Below, piece by piece: positions 5,919 through 6,192 of a stretch of 6,192 nucleotides of DNA. The position numbers were made by a program, and so were the translations under genes. The notes under the pieces were generated by a model. It was not told the DNA's origin and made no database searches. It saw only the letters and a list, made by a program, of their open reading frames with translations. Source of the DNA: a bacterium (GTDB lineage: Bacteria > AUK180 > JAQVHJ01); assembly GCA_028696285.1 (NCBI GenBank), contig JAQVHJ010000152.1, positions 1 through 6,192 of the forward strand, given 5' to 3'. Numbering within the stretch: position 1 is the first letter of the stretch; each line of letters begins with the position of its first letter.

Positions 5919-6192
5919 ATGAATCGAATAATTGATGAACAATATTTAATAAACGCATGGGCATCTAAACGGCCATCCGTCTTAATTGAAGAGATCCCGA
6001 TACCCGCTTTTACGATTAGTTACGGGAATTATTCTGAGTATAAATATGCTCTTGATGATTTCGGCAACATTTATTATATCGAACTTTACAGGACACCTGG
6101 AACTGCGATAAAGACACGGTTATATTATGGGTCATTTAATGATTTGGAGAATAAGGAAGAGATAGGGCAGTTTAATTTCTTTTCCGTTGCTG
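5919..6192 (+). CDS. A3: start of a third enzyme-type cassette gene (3' partial)
   Basis: 91 codons are visible from ATG 5919, preceded by AGGAAAGG (5908-5915). The protein starts MNRIIDEQYLINAWASK and follows A2 closely, with changes mainly at residues 26-52 (for example SSWNSSEYRY in A2 against SYGNYSEYKY here). The ELYRTPGTAIKTRLYYGSF stretch is identical. It has no signal peptide. From the pattern of A2, a different enzyme domain and then a signal-peptide partner with the EPHKWN domain would be expected downstream (inference). A2's C-terminal domain may or may not be shared. Confidence 0.8.
   Translation, partial: MNRIIDEQYLINAWASKRPSVLIEEIPIPAFTISYGNYSEYKYALDDFGNIYYIELYRTPGTAIKTRLYYGSFNDLENKEEIGQFNFFSVA

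Larger units (their letters stand above)
5857..6192 (+). repeat. Duplicated promoter + N-terminal module, copy 2 (runs off the window)
   Basis: Gap-free counterpart of 3002-3337, about 91% identical. Similarity stops within a few bases upstream of the -35 box and continues to the last base of the window. Confidence 0.95.

Overview
The window comes from an AT-rich bacterial genome, roughly 30% G+C. All genes are on the + strand, with short intergenic spacers full of small repeats. Signal peptides, Shine-Dalgarno sites and sigma70-type promoters point to a bacterium. No marker gene allows a phylum call. Extracellular-type motifs (a DGD-LPD-WE calcium-loop motif, Ig/beta-sandwich domains) suggest secreted or surface proteins.

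Layout: (1) 1-1749, 3' part of a large gene (A1) ending in a metzincin-like zinc-protease motif. (2) 1761-2669, a signal-peptide protein (B1) with a variable N-terminal region and a distinctive C-terminal domain starting at Glu-Pro-His-Lys-Trp-Asn. (3) 2670-3001, a spacer with heptameric repeats, nested inverted repeats and a CATTGCGA-type hairpin. (4) 3002-3030, a perfect consensus promoter. (5) 3064-4623, gene A2, with a conserved N-terminal module and a C-terminal transglutaminase-like cysteine-enzyme domain. (6) 4632-5624, gene B2, again a signal-peptide protein with a new N-terminal region and the same C-terminal domain, interrupted by an in-frame TGA. (7) 5625-5856, a second spacer with the same repeat classes. 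(8) 5857-6192, the same promoter and the first 91 codons of A3, whose DNA is about 91% identical to the start of A2.

The window therefore reads as a tandem array of two-gene cassettes: [promoter - conserved module + variable enzyme domain] - [signal-peptide partner with variable N-terminus + conserved C-terminal domain] - [repeat-rich spacer]. In all four genes the parts shared between paralogues, or built of generic motifs, are clearly richer in G+C (about 36-43%) than the unique parts (about 20-26%), and the composition changes abruptly inside the reading frames. Each enzyme-like gene is tightly coupled to a partner carrying a signal peptide.

The most interesting reading (inference) is a polymorphic effector/partner system. 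Enzyme domains (metalloprotease, transglutaminase-like) would be swapped onto a constant leader, and each would be paired with its own exported partner, perhaps an inhibitor, immunity protein or substrate. A competing reading is a store of partly silent cassettes that exchange sequence by gene conversion. Supporting it are the block-like identity between A2 and A3, the lack of a visible signal peptide on A2/A3, and the nonsense codon in B2.
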